DNA from: Marinibaculum sp040216765
GTDB lineage: Bacteria; Pseudomonadota; Alphaproteobacteria; Ferrovibrionales; Ferrovibrionaceae
Assembly (NCBI GenBank): GCA_040216765.1
Contig: JAVJON010000033.1
Coordinates: 12,202 to 76,201, forward strand
DNA: 64,000 bases
Direction: 5' to 3'
The notes beneath the pieces are model-generated. The model was not told where the DNA came from. It saw nothing but the letters and a program-made list of their open reading frames with translations, and ran no database searches. Position 1 is the stretch's first letter; the number at the start of each line of letters is the position of its first letter. Positions 50,805 through 59,558 of the stretch are shown here, in pieces. A program made the position numbers and the translations under genes.

Positions 50805-51032
50805 ATGGCCGCTGCATCCGGCTCCGCCCCCCTCAGGCCGCGCCAGCCGCTGCGCCTGGAAGACTGCGTCAACGAGACCTGCCCCTGGTCGGGCAAGCCC
50901 GTCGCCGCCGATTCGCTCACCGTCCATGATGGCAAGGTGGTCGGCTTCTGCAATCCGGGCTGCCGCGACAAGTTCGACGCGGCCCTGCGCCATTTCCGGG
51001 CCGCCGAGGAGCGCCGCCGCGGGGTCGTCTGA
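50805..51032 (+). CDS. Small YHS/TRASH-like cysteine protein
   Basis: 75 aa. The motif ETCPWSGKPVAADSLTVHDGKVVGFCNPGCRDKF has the spaced cysteines (C..., FC, GC) and the KFDAALRHF end of small metal-binding YHS-type domains. It is probably a cytosolic metal- or heme-related accessory protein; the function is unknown. AGGAGAG precedes the ATG at 50805. It is divergent from the sirtuin and convergent with thpR. Confidence 0.7.
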   Translation: MAAASGSAPLRPRQPLRLEDCVNETCPWSGKPVAADSLTVHDGKVVGFCNPGCRDKFDAALRHFRAAEERRRGVV

Positions 51033-51054
51033 CGGCCGGGCCTGTCAGGCGCGA

Positions 51055-51648
51055 TCAGCCATCGGCGTAGGCATAGGCGGCCTCGGCCGCCACGCCTGCG
51101 CCGGAGCCGCCATCCAGGTCGAAGCTCTCCTCGATGCGGTAGATCGCGCCGCTCTGGGACAGCTGCGAGGAATAGAGCTGGAAGCTGTCGACCTCGAACG
51201 GCAGCAGCGACAGCACGTTGTTGCGCGCCAGATAGTCGCCCAGCCGGTTCCCCGGCACGCCGCGATCCAGCTTGGCGAGGGTGATATGGGGGTGGAACTT
51301 GCGGTTCTCCGGCGGCAGGCCGACCCGCGCGAGGGCTGTCTCCACCTTGGTCTGCAGGCGCATCAGCGCCGGGTTGCTGCGCACCCCGGCCCACAGCACC
51401 TTCGGCCGCTTGCGATCGCCGAATATGCCGATCTCGGCGATCGACAGGCTGAACGCCGGGCTGCGGATCGCCGCCAGGGCATAGACGACATCGTCGGCCG
51501 TCCGCTCGTCCACCTCGCCGATGAAGCGCAGGGTCAGGTGCAGCTGGTCCTCCCGCTGCCAGCGCGCGCCGGCGAGCCCGCCGCAATAGAGCATCAGGCT
51601 CTGCTTCACGCTGTCGGGGAGGGCAATGGCGGTGAACAATCTGATCAT
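51055..51648 (-). CDS. thpR: RNA 2',3'-cyclic phosphodiesterase ThpR
   Basis: 197 aa 2H phosphoesterase. The two HxT motifs are His37-Leu-Thr39 (HLTLRFIGEV) and HPHITLAKL. The N-terminus MIRLFTAIALPDSVKQSL and the SQLSQSGAIYRIEESF segment are characteristic of LigT/ThpR. The Ala/Gly-rich tail of about 15 residues is an extra. The ATG sits directly at 51648 after a weak ribosome site. Confidence 0.93.
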   Translation of the reverse strand: MIRLFTAIALPDSVKQSLMLYCGGLAGARWQREDQLHLTLRFIGEVDERTADDVVYALAAIRSPAFSLSIAEIGIFGDRKRPKVLWAGVRSNPALMRLQTKVETALARVGLPPENRKFHPHITLAKLDRGVPGNRLGDYLARNNVLSLLPFEVDSFQLYSSQLSQSGAIYRIEESFDLDGGSGAGVAAEAAYAYADG

Positions 51649-51716
51649 CGCGTGCGACCTTTCCTGCTGGGCGCGACAGCGCCGCCCGGAGGCGGCCGGC
51701 GCCAAGGGGGGATGCT

Positions 51717-52769
51717 CTATGGGCAGGGATTGGGCTGTTCGGTATGGATCGTCTCGATGAGTTCCAGCACCTCCATGTCGAGTTTCAGGTCGGCGGCACC
51801 CAGGTCCGCTTCCAGCTGTTCGATGCTGGTGGCGCCCAGGATCGTCGAGGTCACGAACGGCCGCGATGCCACATAGGCCAGCGCCATCTGCGCCGGGTCC
51901 AGGCCATTGTCCTTCGCCAGATGCACATAGCGTGCGACCGGCAGCACGGCTTCCGGCGTGGCATAGCGCTGGAAGCGGTCGAACAGGGTCAGGCGGGCGC
52001 CCGCCGGCTTCGCGCCGTTCAGGTACTTGCCGCTGAGCACGCCCATCGCCAGCGGCGAATAGGCAAGCAGCCCGGCCTGCTCCCGCATCGCGATTTCCGC
52101 CAGGCCGATCTCGAAGGTCCGGTTCAGCAGGTTGTACGGATTCTGGATGCTGGCGATGCGCGGGCCCCGCCCGGCATCGGCGGCGCGCAGATAGTCCAGC
52201 ATGCCCCAGGGGGTCTCGTTGGAGACGCCGACCGCCCGCACCTTGCCGGCGCGCACCAGGTCGCCCAGCACCTCCAGCGTCTCGGCGATCGGCACGCAGT
52301 CGGGCCGTTCCTCCGGCGCATAGCCCAGCTTTCCGAAGAAGTTGGTCGACCGCTCCGGCCAATGCACCTGGTAGAGGTCCAGATAGTCGGTGCGCAGGCG
52401 GCGCAGGCTCTGCTCCAGGGCATAGGTGATCTGCTGCCGGTCCAGGCGGCTCTCCGCCAGGCCCGCCGCCGGGTCGCGCATCCAGCTCATCGGGCTGCGA
52501 CCCGCCACCTTGCTGGCCAGGACGATGCGGTCGCGGCCGCCGCGGGCGGCCAGCCAGGAACCGATATGGCTCTCCGTGCGGCCCTGGGTCTCCGCCCTGG
52601 GCGGCACCGGATACATCTCTGCCGTGTCCACGAAGTCGACGCCGCGGTCCAGCGCCAGGTCGAGCTGGCGATGGGCCTCTGCCTCGTCGTTCTGCTCGCC
52701 CCAGGTCATGGTGCCCAGGCAGTACGCGCTGACCTCTATGCCGGTGCGGCCCAGCGGGCGCCTGTCCAT
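51717..52769 (-). CDS. tas: Aldo/keto reductase, Tas-like
   Basis: 350 aa NADP(H)-dependent reductase. The AKR tetrad is visible: Asp and Tyr in FVDTAEMYPVPPRAET, Lys in VLASKVAG and His in YQVHWPER. Segments such as TMTWGEQNDEAEAHRQLD, TNFFGKLGYA and GKYLNGAKPAGARLTLFDRF match E. coli Tas closely as I remember it. The start at 52769 is preferred because GGGAG lies eight bases upstream; an in-frame ATG five codons earlier is possible. The physiological substrate is unknown. Confidence 0.92.
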   Translation of the reverse strand: MDRRPLGRTGIEVSAYCLGTMTWGEQNDEAEAHRQLDLALDRGVDFVDTAEMYPVPPRAETQGRTESHIGSWLAARGGRDRIVLASKVAGRSPMSWMRDPAAGLAESRLDRQQITYALEQSLRRLRTDYLDLYQVHWPERSTNFFGKLGYAPEERPDCVPIAETLEVLGDLVRAGKVRAVGVSNETPWGMLDYLRAADAGRGPRIASIQNPYNLLNRTFEIGLAEIAMREQAGLLAYSPLAMGVLSGKYLNGAKPAGARLTLFDRFQRYATPEAVLPVARYVHLAKDNGLDPAQMALAYVASRPFVTSTILGATSIEQLEADLGAADLKLDMEVLELIETIHTEQPNPCP

Positions 52770-52815
52770 CGCCTGTACTCCCATCCCGCCGGTCCGGCGG
52801 GCCTGAAGGCGGGGC

Positions 52816-53487
52816 TCAACCGCCCCGCACGAATTCCAGCACGGCCGGGCCGAGCCGCTCCGCCAGCACCGCGGCACCGGCGGCGTTGGGATGCAGCCCG
52901 TCGGCCTGGTTGAGCTCCGGCCGGACCGCCACCCCGTCCAGCAGGAAGGGGTAGAGCGGCACGTCGTGGCGCGCGGCGAGCTCGCCATAGATCGGGTTGA
53001 ACGCAGCGGCATAGTCCGGCCCCAGGTTCGGCGCCGCCAGCATGCCCACCAGCAGCACCGGGATGCCGCGCGCCGCCACCTTCTCCAGGATCGCGTCCAG
53101 GTTGGCCTTCGCCGCCGCCGGGTCGAGCCCGCGCAGCACGTCGTTGGCGCCCAGCGCGACGATCAGGTAGTCGGGCTTCTCCGCCAGCACCCAGTCCAGC
53201 CGCGCCAGGCCGCCGGCGGTGGTGTCGCCGCTGACCCCGGCATTGATCACCCGGGCGTCCAGGCCGTTTTCCGCCAGCCAGGCCTGCAGGCGCGCCGGCG
53301 GCGCCTCGCCCTCCGCCAGGCCATAGCCGGCGGTGATGCTGTCGCCCAGCATGGTGATGACCACCGGGTCCGCCGCGGATGCCGCCCGCGGCAGCCCCAG
53401 CAGGGGCAGGAGGACGAGCAGCAGCAGGGCAGGCAGGCGAATCGGGCCGGACCGCCGATGCCCGGCGGGGAGCCGGGCATCGGCCAA
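52816..53487 (-). CDS. Arylesterase / lysophospholipase of the GDSL (TesA) family
   Basis: About 223 aa. A signal peptide (LPALLLLVLLPLLGLPRAASA) is followed by the GDSL nucleophile block MLGDSITAGYGLAEG, the oxyanion-hole VALGANDVLRGLDP, and the catalytic Asp/His in QADGLHPNAAG. It should be a periplasmic esterase. No ATG or GTG lies close to the signal peptide; TTG at 53487 is the best start, giving a 15-residue basic n-region. Divergence from the YbbA/YbbP-type exporter is a common arrangement in alphaproteobacteria. Confidence 0.85.
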   Translation of the reverse strand: MADARLPAGHRRSGPIRLPALLLLVLLPLLGLPRAASAADPVVITMLGDSITAGYGLAEGEAPPARLQAWLAENGLDARVINAGVSGDTTAGGLARLDWVLAEKPDYLIVALGANDVLRGLDPAAAKANLDAILEKVAARGIPVLLVGMLAAPNLGPDYAAAFNPIYGELAARHDVPLYPFLLDGVAVRPELNQADGLHPNAAGAAVLAERLGPAVLEFVRGG

Positions 53488-53598
53488 GCGGTGCTTGATC
53501 CCGCCGGATTGCCGGCCATATGGATCGGATGGGCCTCGTCCGTGACGGGGCGCAGGGTGCCGAACCTTGCCTCTCCCGCCACGCATACCGGGTCTCCG

Positions 53599-54402
53599 AT
53601 GAATCTGACCAATCCGCCGACCGCCCGACCTTCGCTGCCGGACGGGGCATCCGCGCCCGCCCCGGCCACCGCCACGGCGATGGTGGACCTGCACGACGTA
53701 CACCTGACATTGGTGGGCACGGCCGGACCCGTCAATATCCTGCGTGGCCTCTCCCTCGCCATTGCGCCCGGCCAGTCGGTCGGGGTGGTCGGCCCCTCGG
53801 GCTCCGGCAAGTCCACCCTGCTTGCCGTCATGGCGGGGCTGGAGCGGGCGCAGAGCGGCACGGTGACTGTCGCCGGGAATAACCTGTCGGCCCTGGGCGA
53901 GGATGCGCTGGCACTGTTCCGGCGCCGCCATCTGGGCATCGTCTTCCAGTCCTTCCACCTGATCCCGACCATGACGGCGGTGGAGAATGTCGCCGTCCCG
54001 CTGGAGCTGGCGGGCCGCCGCGACGCCTTCGACCTGGCCGAATCGGCCCTCGATTCGGTCGGGCTGGCGCATCGCCGCACCCATTACCCGACGCAATTGT
54101 CCGGCGGCGAGCAGCAGCGGGTGGCCCTGGCCCGCGCCGCGGCCGGCGAACCGGACCTGCTGCTGGCGGACGAACCCACCGGCAACCTGGATGCCGGGAC
54201 CGGCGGCGCCATCGTCGACCTGATGTTCGCCCTGCAGGCCCGCCACGGCACGACCCTGGTGCTGATCACCCATGACGAGGCGCTGGCGCGGGCCTGCGAC
54301 CGCCTGGTGCGGATCAGCGACGGCCGCATCGTGGCCGACGAGCCCGCGCGGGCCGCCGCCGCAGCGGCGGCACGCCGCCCCACCGGCACGGCCGGCGACT
54401 GA
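53599..54402 (+). CDS. ABC transporter ATP-binding protein, YbbA-like
   Basis: 267 aa. Walker A VGPSGSGKSTLL (residues 64-75), Q-loop VFQSFHLIPTMTAVEN, signature QLSGGEQQRVALARA and Walker B DLLLADEPTGNLD are intact. It belongs to the LolD/MacB-type family. An N-terminal Pro/Ala extension of about 28 residues and an Ala-rich tail are extra. It starts 111 bp from the divergent arylesterase and lies 5 bp before the permease gene, with which it would form an exporter. Confidence 0.92.
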   Translation: MNLTNPPTARPSLPDGASAPAPATATAMVDLHDVHLTLVGTAGPVNILRGLSLAIAPGQSVGVVGPSGSGKSTLLAVMAGLERAQSGTVTVAGNNLSALGEDALALFRRRHLGIVFQSFHLIPTMTAVENVAVPLELAGRRDAFDLAESALDSVGLAHRRTHYPTQLSGGEQQRVALARAAAGEPDLLLADEPTGNLDAGTGGAIVDLMFALQARHGTTLVLITHDEALARACDRLVRISDGRIVADEPARAAAAAAARRPTGTAGD

Positions 54403-54407
54403 TCCGG

Positions 54408-56957
54408 ATGCAGAGCCTCCCGATCGCCCTGCGCTTTGCCCGGCGGGAGCTGCGTGGCGGCCTGAAGGGCTTCCGCATCTTCCTGGCCTGCCTGGCGCTC
54501 GGCGTGGCGGCGATCGCGGCCGTCGGCTCCCTGGCGGCGGCGATCGTCACCGGGCTGGAGCGTGACGGCCGCTCCATCCTGGGCGGCGATGTGGAACTGC
54601 GCCTGGTGCTGCGGCCCGCCAGCCCGGCGGAGCTGGACTGGCTGACGGCGCGGGCCGAGGTCTCGCAGGTGGTGCAGACCCGCGCCATGGCCCATGCCGT
54701 CGCCAACGACCGCCGCACCCTGGTGGAGCTGAAGGCGGTCGACGCGGCCTATCCGCTCTATGGCCGGGCGGTGCTGGCCGCCGGCCCCGGCGCGCCCTCG
54801 GAAGCGCCCCTGTCGCTGGACGACGCCCTGGCCAGCGGCGCCGACGGCCTGCCCGGCGCCGTCGCCGACCCGATCCTGCTGCAGCGGCTGGCGCTGCAGC
54901 CCGGCGACCGGCTGCGGGTGGGGACGCAGGATTTCGTCCTGCGCGCCGCCCTGCAGCGCGAGCCCGACCGCGGCAGCGCGGGCCTGACCCTGGGACCGAA
55001 GCTGCTGGTGTCGCGCGCCGCGCTGGAGGAGACCGGCCTGGTCACCGAGGGCAGCCTGCTGTTCTACTTCTACCGGCTGAAGCTGCCGCCCGGCAGCGAC
55101 ACAGCCGCCTTCGTGACGGAGATGAAGGCCGCCTTTCCGGAGGCCGGCTGGCGGGTGCTGGACTGGCGCAACGGCAATCCCGGCCTGCGGCAGTTCGTCG
55201 ACCGGATCGGCCTGTTCCTGGTGCTGGTCGGGCTGACCGCGCTGCTCGTCGGCGGGGTCGGCGTGGCCAATGCGGTGAAGAGCTACCTGGACGGCAAGAC
55301 CGTCACCATCGCCATCCTGAAATGCCTGGGCGCGCCGGGGCAGGTGATCTTCCAGACCTACCTGGTGCAGATCCTGGTGCTGGCGCTGGGCGGCATCGCC
55401 ATCGGCCTGGCCCTGGGCGCCGTGGCGCCGGTGGCGCTGGCCGCCCTGCTGGAGGATGTGCTGCCGGTGCCGATCGCGGTCGGCTTCTATCCGGGGCCGC
55501 TGCTGCTGGCCCTGCTCTACGGCCTGCTGACCGCCCTGGCCTTCGCGCTCTGGCCGCTGGCGCGGGCGCGCGAGGTCAGCCCGGCCGGCCTGTTCCGCGC
55601 CGCCGCGGCGCCGCCGGGCGGCTGGCCGCGCCGCGGCTATATCCTGGCCACGGGGGCGATGTTCCTGGCCCTGGCGGCGATCGCCGTGCTGACCACCGCG
55701 GCGCAGGACTTCGCCCTGGGCTTCGTGCTGGGCGCGGCCGCCAGCCTGGTCCTGCTGCGCCTGCTGGCGGTCGGCATCACCCGCGCCGCGCGCCGCGCCG
55801 GACGGCCGCGGATCGCCGCGGTGCGGCTGGCGCTGGCCAGCATCTGCCGGCCCGGCGCGGCGACGCCGGGGATCGTGCTGTCGCTGGGGTTGGGCCTGTC
55901 CCTGCTGGTCACGGTGGCGCTGATCCAGGGCAACATGAATGCCGAGATCGGCGGGCGCATGCCCGAGGAGGTGCCGGCCTTCTTCTTCATCGACATCCAG
56001 TCCGACCAGGTCGCCGCATTCGACGAGGTGGTGACCGCGGTGCCCGGCGCCAGCGGCCTGGACCGGGTGCCGATGCTGCGCGGGCGGATCTCCGCCGCGA
56101 ACGGCGTGCCGGCGGACGAACTGACGGTCGCCGAGGACCAGCGCTGGGTGCTGCGCGGCGATCGCGGCATCACCTATGCCGCCGCCCCGCCCGAGAACAC
56201 CGAGATCGTCGAGGGCGACTGGTGGCCGGCGGACTATGACGGCCCGCCGCTGATCTCGATGGAGGTCGATGCCGCACGGGGCCTGGGCCTGGCGGTCGGC
56301 GACAGCCTGACAGTCAACGTGCTGGGCCGCGACGTGACGGGCACCATCGCCAACCTGCGCGAGGTCGACTGGTCGTCGCTGGGCATCAACTTCGTGATGA
56401 TCTATTCGCCGGGCCTGCTGTCCGCCGCCCCGCACACGCACCTGGCCACCGTCCATGCCGAGGGCGCGGCGGAGGAGGCGTTGTTCCGCGACGTCACCGA
56501 TGCCTTCCCGAACGTCTCGGTGGTGCGGGTGAAGGAGGCCCTGCAGGAGGTCAACCGCCTGCTGGCGCAGGTCGCCATGGCGGTGCGCTCCGCCGCCGGC
56601 ATCACCCTGCTGGCCGGCATCCTGGTGCTGGCCGGGGCGATCGTGGCGGGCCGCCGCACCCGCCTGCGCGAGGCGGCCATCCTGAAGGTCCTGGGGGCGA
56701 CGCGCGCGGACGTGCTGCGGGCGATGATCGTGGAATATGCCATCCTGGGGCTGGCGACCGCGGTGGTCGGCGGCCTGGTCGGCTGGATCGCCGCCTGGGT
56801 GGTGATCACCCAGGTGATGGGGGCGGAGTGGGTGATGCTGCCCGGCACCCTGCTGCTCACCGCGCTGGGCGCCATGGCGCTGACGGTGCTGCTCGGCCTC
56901 GCCGGCACCTGGCAGATCCTGTCGCAGCGCCCGGCGCGGGTGCTGCGGGAAATCTGA
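54408..56957 (+). CDS. FtsX-type ABC transporter permease, YbbP-like
   Basis: 849 aa membrane protein. It has an N-terminal helix (FRIFLACLALGVAAIAAVGS), a large periplasmic domain, the first FtsX domain (VLVGLTALLVGGVGVANAV), a middle block of helices, a second periplasmic domain and the C-terminal FtsX domain (AAILKVLGATRADVLRAMIVEYAILGLAT). This two-FtsX layout matches YbbP. Together with the ATPase and the divergent esterase it probably handles envelope lipids or hydrophobic compounds. Confidence 0.92.
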   Translation: MQSLPIALRFARRELRGGLKGFRIFLACLALGVAAIAAVGSLAAAIVTGLERDGRSILGGDVELRLVLRPASPAELDWLTARAEVSQVVQTRAMAHAVANDRRTLVELKAVDAAYPLYGRAVLAAGPGAPSEAPLSLDDALASGADGLPGAVADPILLQRLALQPGDRLRVGTQDFVLRAALQREPDRGSAGLTLGPKLLVSRAALEETGLVTEGSLLFYFYRLKLPPGSDTAAFVTEMKAAFPEAGWRVLDWRNGNPGLRQFVDRIGLFLVLVGLTALLVGGVGVANAVKSYLDGKTVTIAILKCLGAPGQVIFQTYLVQILVLALGGIAIGLALGAVAPVALAALLEDVLPVPIAVGFYPGPLLLALLYGLLTALAFALWPLARAREVSPAGLFRAAAAPPGGWPRRGYILATGAMFLALAAIAVLTTAAQDFALGFVLGAAASLVLLRLLAVGITRAARRAGRPRIAAVRLALASICRPGAATPGIVLSLGLGLSLLVTVALIQGNMNAEIGGRMPEEVPAFFFIDIQSDQVAAFDEVVTAVPGASGLDRVPMLRGRISAANGVPADELTVAEDQRWVLRGDRGITYAAAPPENTEIVEGDWWPADYDGPPLISMEVDAARGLGLAVGDSLTVNVLGRDVTGTIANLREVDWSSLGINFVMIYSPGLLSAAPHTHLATVHAEGAAEEALFRDVTDAFPNVSVVRVKEALQEVNRLLAQVAMAVRSAAGITLLAGILVLAGAIVAGRRTRLREAAILKVLGATRADVLRAMIVEYAILGLATAVVGGLVGWIAAWVVITQVMGAEWVMLPGTLLLTALGAMALTVLLGLAGTWQILSQRPARVLREI

Positions 56958-57169
56958 GCGCGGCACCCGGCACCCCCGGTAACATCGGCGTGATCGCGCC
57001 GATTCCGGGCGGCCCTTCCGCGCGATCCGCCAAATCCTTGAATTTATTTCGGAATTTCCGGGCATGAATCGCCGTGCCGGCACCGGTTGTTCTTGATTTC
57101 GCCCCCACTTCCGCCAATATCAGCGGCAGTTAACAGGTCTTCCAAATATGCATAGGGGCTAAGGAGGCG

Positions 57170-57889
57170 ATGAACACACAGCTAGGTCGTGGCGGCTGGT
57201 CCGCTACCCGCACCGCCGATCGCGCCGTCGTCGATCAGGCGCTCCGCAGCTACATGCTGCGGGTCTACAATCTCATGGCGTCCGGCCTGCTGCTCTCCGG
57301 CATCGTTGGTGCCGTCATCGCCATGTCGCCCGAAGTACAGCAGGTGGTGTTCCAGCCGGGCCTGGTCTGGCTCTTCATCCTGGCGCCGATCGGCCTGCTC
57401 TTCGCGATGAGCTTCGGCATCAACAAGTGGAGCTCGGGCACCCTCCAGATCATGTACTGGGTGATGGTGGCCGCCTTCGGCGTGTCGCTGTCGACCATCT
57501 TCCTGGCCTATACCGCCGAAAGCGTCGTCCGGGTGTTCTTCATCACCGCCGCGACGTTCGGCGCGATGAGCCTGTACGGCTACACCACCAAGCGCGACCT
57601 GTCGGGCTGGGGCAGCTTCCTGTTCATGGGGCTGATCGGCATCCTGATCGCCAGCGTCGTGAACATCTTCATCGGCTCCTCGATGATGCAGTTCGTGATC
57701 TCGGTGATCGGCGTGCTGGTGTTCACCGGGCTGACCGCCTACGACACGCAGCGCATCAAGTCCGACTTCTACGAGGGCGATGCCCGCGAGATCACCTCCA
57801 AGAAGGCGATCATGGGCGCGGTCTCGCTCTACCTGAACTTCCTGAACCTGTTCATGCTGCTGATGCACCTGCTGGGCAACCGCAACTAG
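57170..57889 (+). CDS. Bax inhibitor-1/YccA family membrane protein
   Basis: 239 aa with seven transmembrane helices, beginning after an N-terminal cytosolic part of about 30 residues (RTADRAVVDQALRSYMLRVY). The family motif GLTAYDTQRIKSDFYEGDA and the C-terminal AVSLYLNFLNLFMLLMHLLG are present. The family forms pH-sensitive calcium-leak channels or associates with membrane proteases such as FtsH. AAGGAGG precedes the ATG at 57170. A Rho-independent terminator follows at 57918. Confidence 0.93.
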   Translation: MNTQLGRGGWSATRTADRAVVDQALRSYMLRVYNLMASGLLLSGIVGAVIAMSPEVQQVVFQPGLVWLFILAPIGLLFAMSFGINKWSSGTLQIMYWVMVAAFGVSLSTIFLAYTAESVVRVFFITAATFGAMSLYGYTTKRDLSGWGSFLFMGLIGILIASVVNIFIGSSMMQFVISVIGVLVFTGLTAYDTQRIKSDFYEGDAREITSKKAIMGAVSLYLNFLNLFMLLMHLLGNRN

Positions 57890-57917
57890 GCCCGACGCAC
57901 AGCGCTATCCGACCCGG

Positions 57918-57953
57918 ACCCCCGGCAGCCCCGCTGCCGGGGGTTCTGCTTTT
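57918..57953 (+). terminator. Rho-independent terminator after the Bax-inhibitor-1 gene
   Basis: ACCCCCGGCAG (57918-57928) and CTGCCGGGGGT (57934-57944) form a perfect 11-bp stem with a five-base loop, followed by TCTGCTTTTG. Confidence 0.85.
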
Positions 57954-58046
57954 GCGGACCGCCGCAAATTGCGGGTTCTGCTTGCGCGCCGGCCTGGGCT
58001 AGGGTCTTTCTCGATAAACCGCCGAGTCGTTCCGGGAGGCCCTGCC

Positions 58047-59534
58047 ATGCGCGTGCTCATCGCCATGATGAAGCATGAGACCAACACCTTCTCTCCCATC
58101 GTCACCGATTTCGCGCGCTTCGAAGCCTGGGGCTGCCATTTCGGCGCCGCGGCGCGGGCCGCCTATGCCGGCACCGGCATGCCGATGGGCGCCTACCTGA
58201 AGCTGGCCGAGGCGCGCGGCGCAGAGATCGTCACGCCGGTGGCCGCCGAGGCGATGCCCTCCGGCCCGGTCACGGCGGATGCCTATGAGCGGCTGTCCGC
58301 GCCGATCCTGGAGGCGGTGGGCAAGGGCGTCGATCTCGCCCTGCTCGACCTGCACGGCGCCATGGTGTCGGAGGTCACGCCCGACGGCGAGGGCAGGCTG
58401 TTGCAGCGCATGCGGGAGATCGCGCCCGGCCTGCCGATCGGCGTGACCTGCGACCTGCACTGCAACCTGACCGCCCTGATGGTGGAGAACTGCACCGCCC
58501 TGATCGGCTACAAGACCTATCCCCATACCGACATGTACGAGGTCGGCGAACAGATCGGCCGGGTGATGCTGGATGCCATCGACGGCAAGGTCCGGCCGGT
58601 GATGGCCTGGGCCAATATCCCGCTCCTGTCGCAGACCCTCTGCCAGGGCACCGACGACGAGCCGATGAAGGGCCTGGTCGCCATGACCCGGGCGCAGGAG
58701 GCCGAGGGTGCGCTGGCCTCCACGGTCTTCGGCGGCTTTGCCCTGGCGGACATGAAGGATTCGGGCAATTCCGCGATCGTCGTCGCCGATGGCGATGCGG
58801 AAGCCGCTGCCGCCTGGCGCGATGCGCTGCTGGCCAGCGCCTGGGCGGCCCGCGAGGCCTTCATCTACCGCCACCGCCCGCTGGGCGAGGCGGTGGCCGG
58901 CGCCAAGGCGCTGGGGCCGCAGGTCGACGGCCCGGTGATCCTGCTGGACCATGCCGACAATTGCGGCTCCGGTGCCACCCAGGACGTGATGACGGTGATC
59001 GCCGAGGTGATCGCGCAGGGCCTGGAGGATGTCGCCGTCGCCGCGGTCTGGGACCCCGCGGCGGTGCAGGCGATGCGCGATGCGGGGGTCGGCGCGACGG
59101 TGACACTGCAGCTCGGCGGGCGCACCGACATGCCGGCGATCGGGCTTGCGGGCCGGCCGCTGGAGGTGACCGGGCGGGTGCGCACCCTGACCGACGGCGA
59201 ATGGGTCGTGCACGGGCCGATGTATACCGGGGTGACGGTGAAGATGGGCCCGACGGCGGTACTGGATACCGGCAAGGTGCAGATCGTCGTGGTCTCCAAC
59301 CATCACGAACCCTGGGACCAGGGGGTCTTCACCTCGGTCGGCATCCAGCCGCAGCACAAGAAGTTCCTGCTGCTGAAATCGCGGATCCACTATCGCGCGG
59401 GCTTCGGCGGCCTGTCCGACCATCACCTGACCCTGGACGGCGAGGGGGTCACCACGTCGGACAACAGCCTGCTCGACTACGAGGCGGTGCGCCGCCCGGT
59501 CTATCCGCTGGACCGGATCAACCGCCCCGACTGA
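58047..59534 (+). CDS. M81 family metallopeptidase (MlrC-like)
   Basis: 495 aa. Likely metal ligands are in MMKHETNTFSP, LALLDLHGAMV and VTCDLHCNLT, with HTDMYEVGEQIGR further on. The C-terminal DUF1485 domain carries VVVSNHHEPWDQGVF. MlrC degrades linearised microcystin in sphingomonads, but most family members have unknown substrates. GGGAGG precedes ATG at 58047. It is followed 24 bp later by the TPR protein, so the two may act on the same substrate. Confidence 0.88.
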   Translation: MRVLIAMMKHETNTFSPIVTDFARFEAWGCHFGAAARAAYAGTGMPMGAYLKLAEARGAEIVTPVAAEAMPSGPVTADAYERLSAPILEAVGKGVDLALLDLHGAMVSEVTPDGEGRLLQRMREIAPGLPIGVTCDLHCNLTALMVENCTALIGYKTYPHTDMYEVGEQIGRVMLDAIDGKVRPVMAWANIPLLSQTLCQGTDDEPMKGLVAMTRAQEAEGALASTVFGGFALADMKDSGNSAIVVADGDAEAAAAWRDALLASAWAAREAFIYRHRPLGEAVAGAKALGPQVDGPVILLDHADNCGSGATQDVMTVIAEVIAQGLEDVAVAAVWDPAAVQAMRDAGVGATVTLQLGGRTDMPAIGLAGRPLEVTGRVRTLTDGEWVVHGPMYTGVTVKMGPTAVLDTGKVQIVVVSNHHEPWDQGVFTSVGIQPQHKKFLLLKSRIHYRAGFGGLSDHHLTLDGEGVTTSDNSLLDYEAVRRPVYPLDRINRPD

Positions 59535-59558
59535 CGGCCCGGAACGAGGGAGCCTGCC

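Noticed and set aside
54084..57083. A 999-codon minus-strand open frame
   Set aside because: It is the mirror of the YbbA and YbbP-type genes, with no domain signature and an improbable Gln/Arg/His composition.
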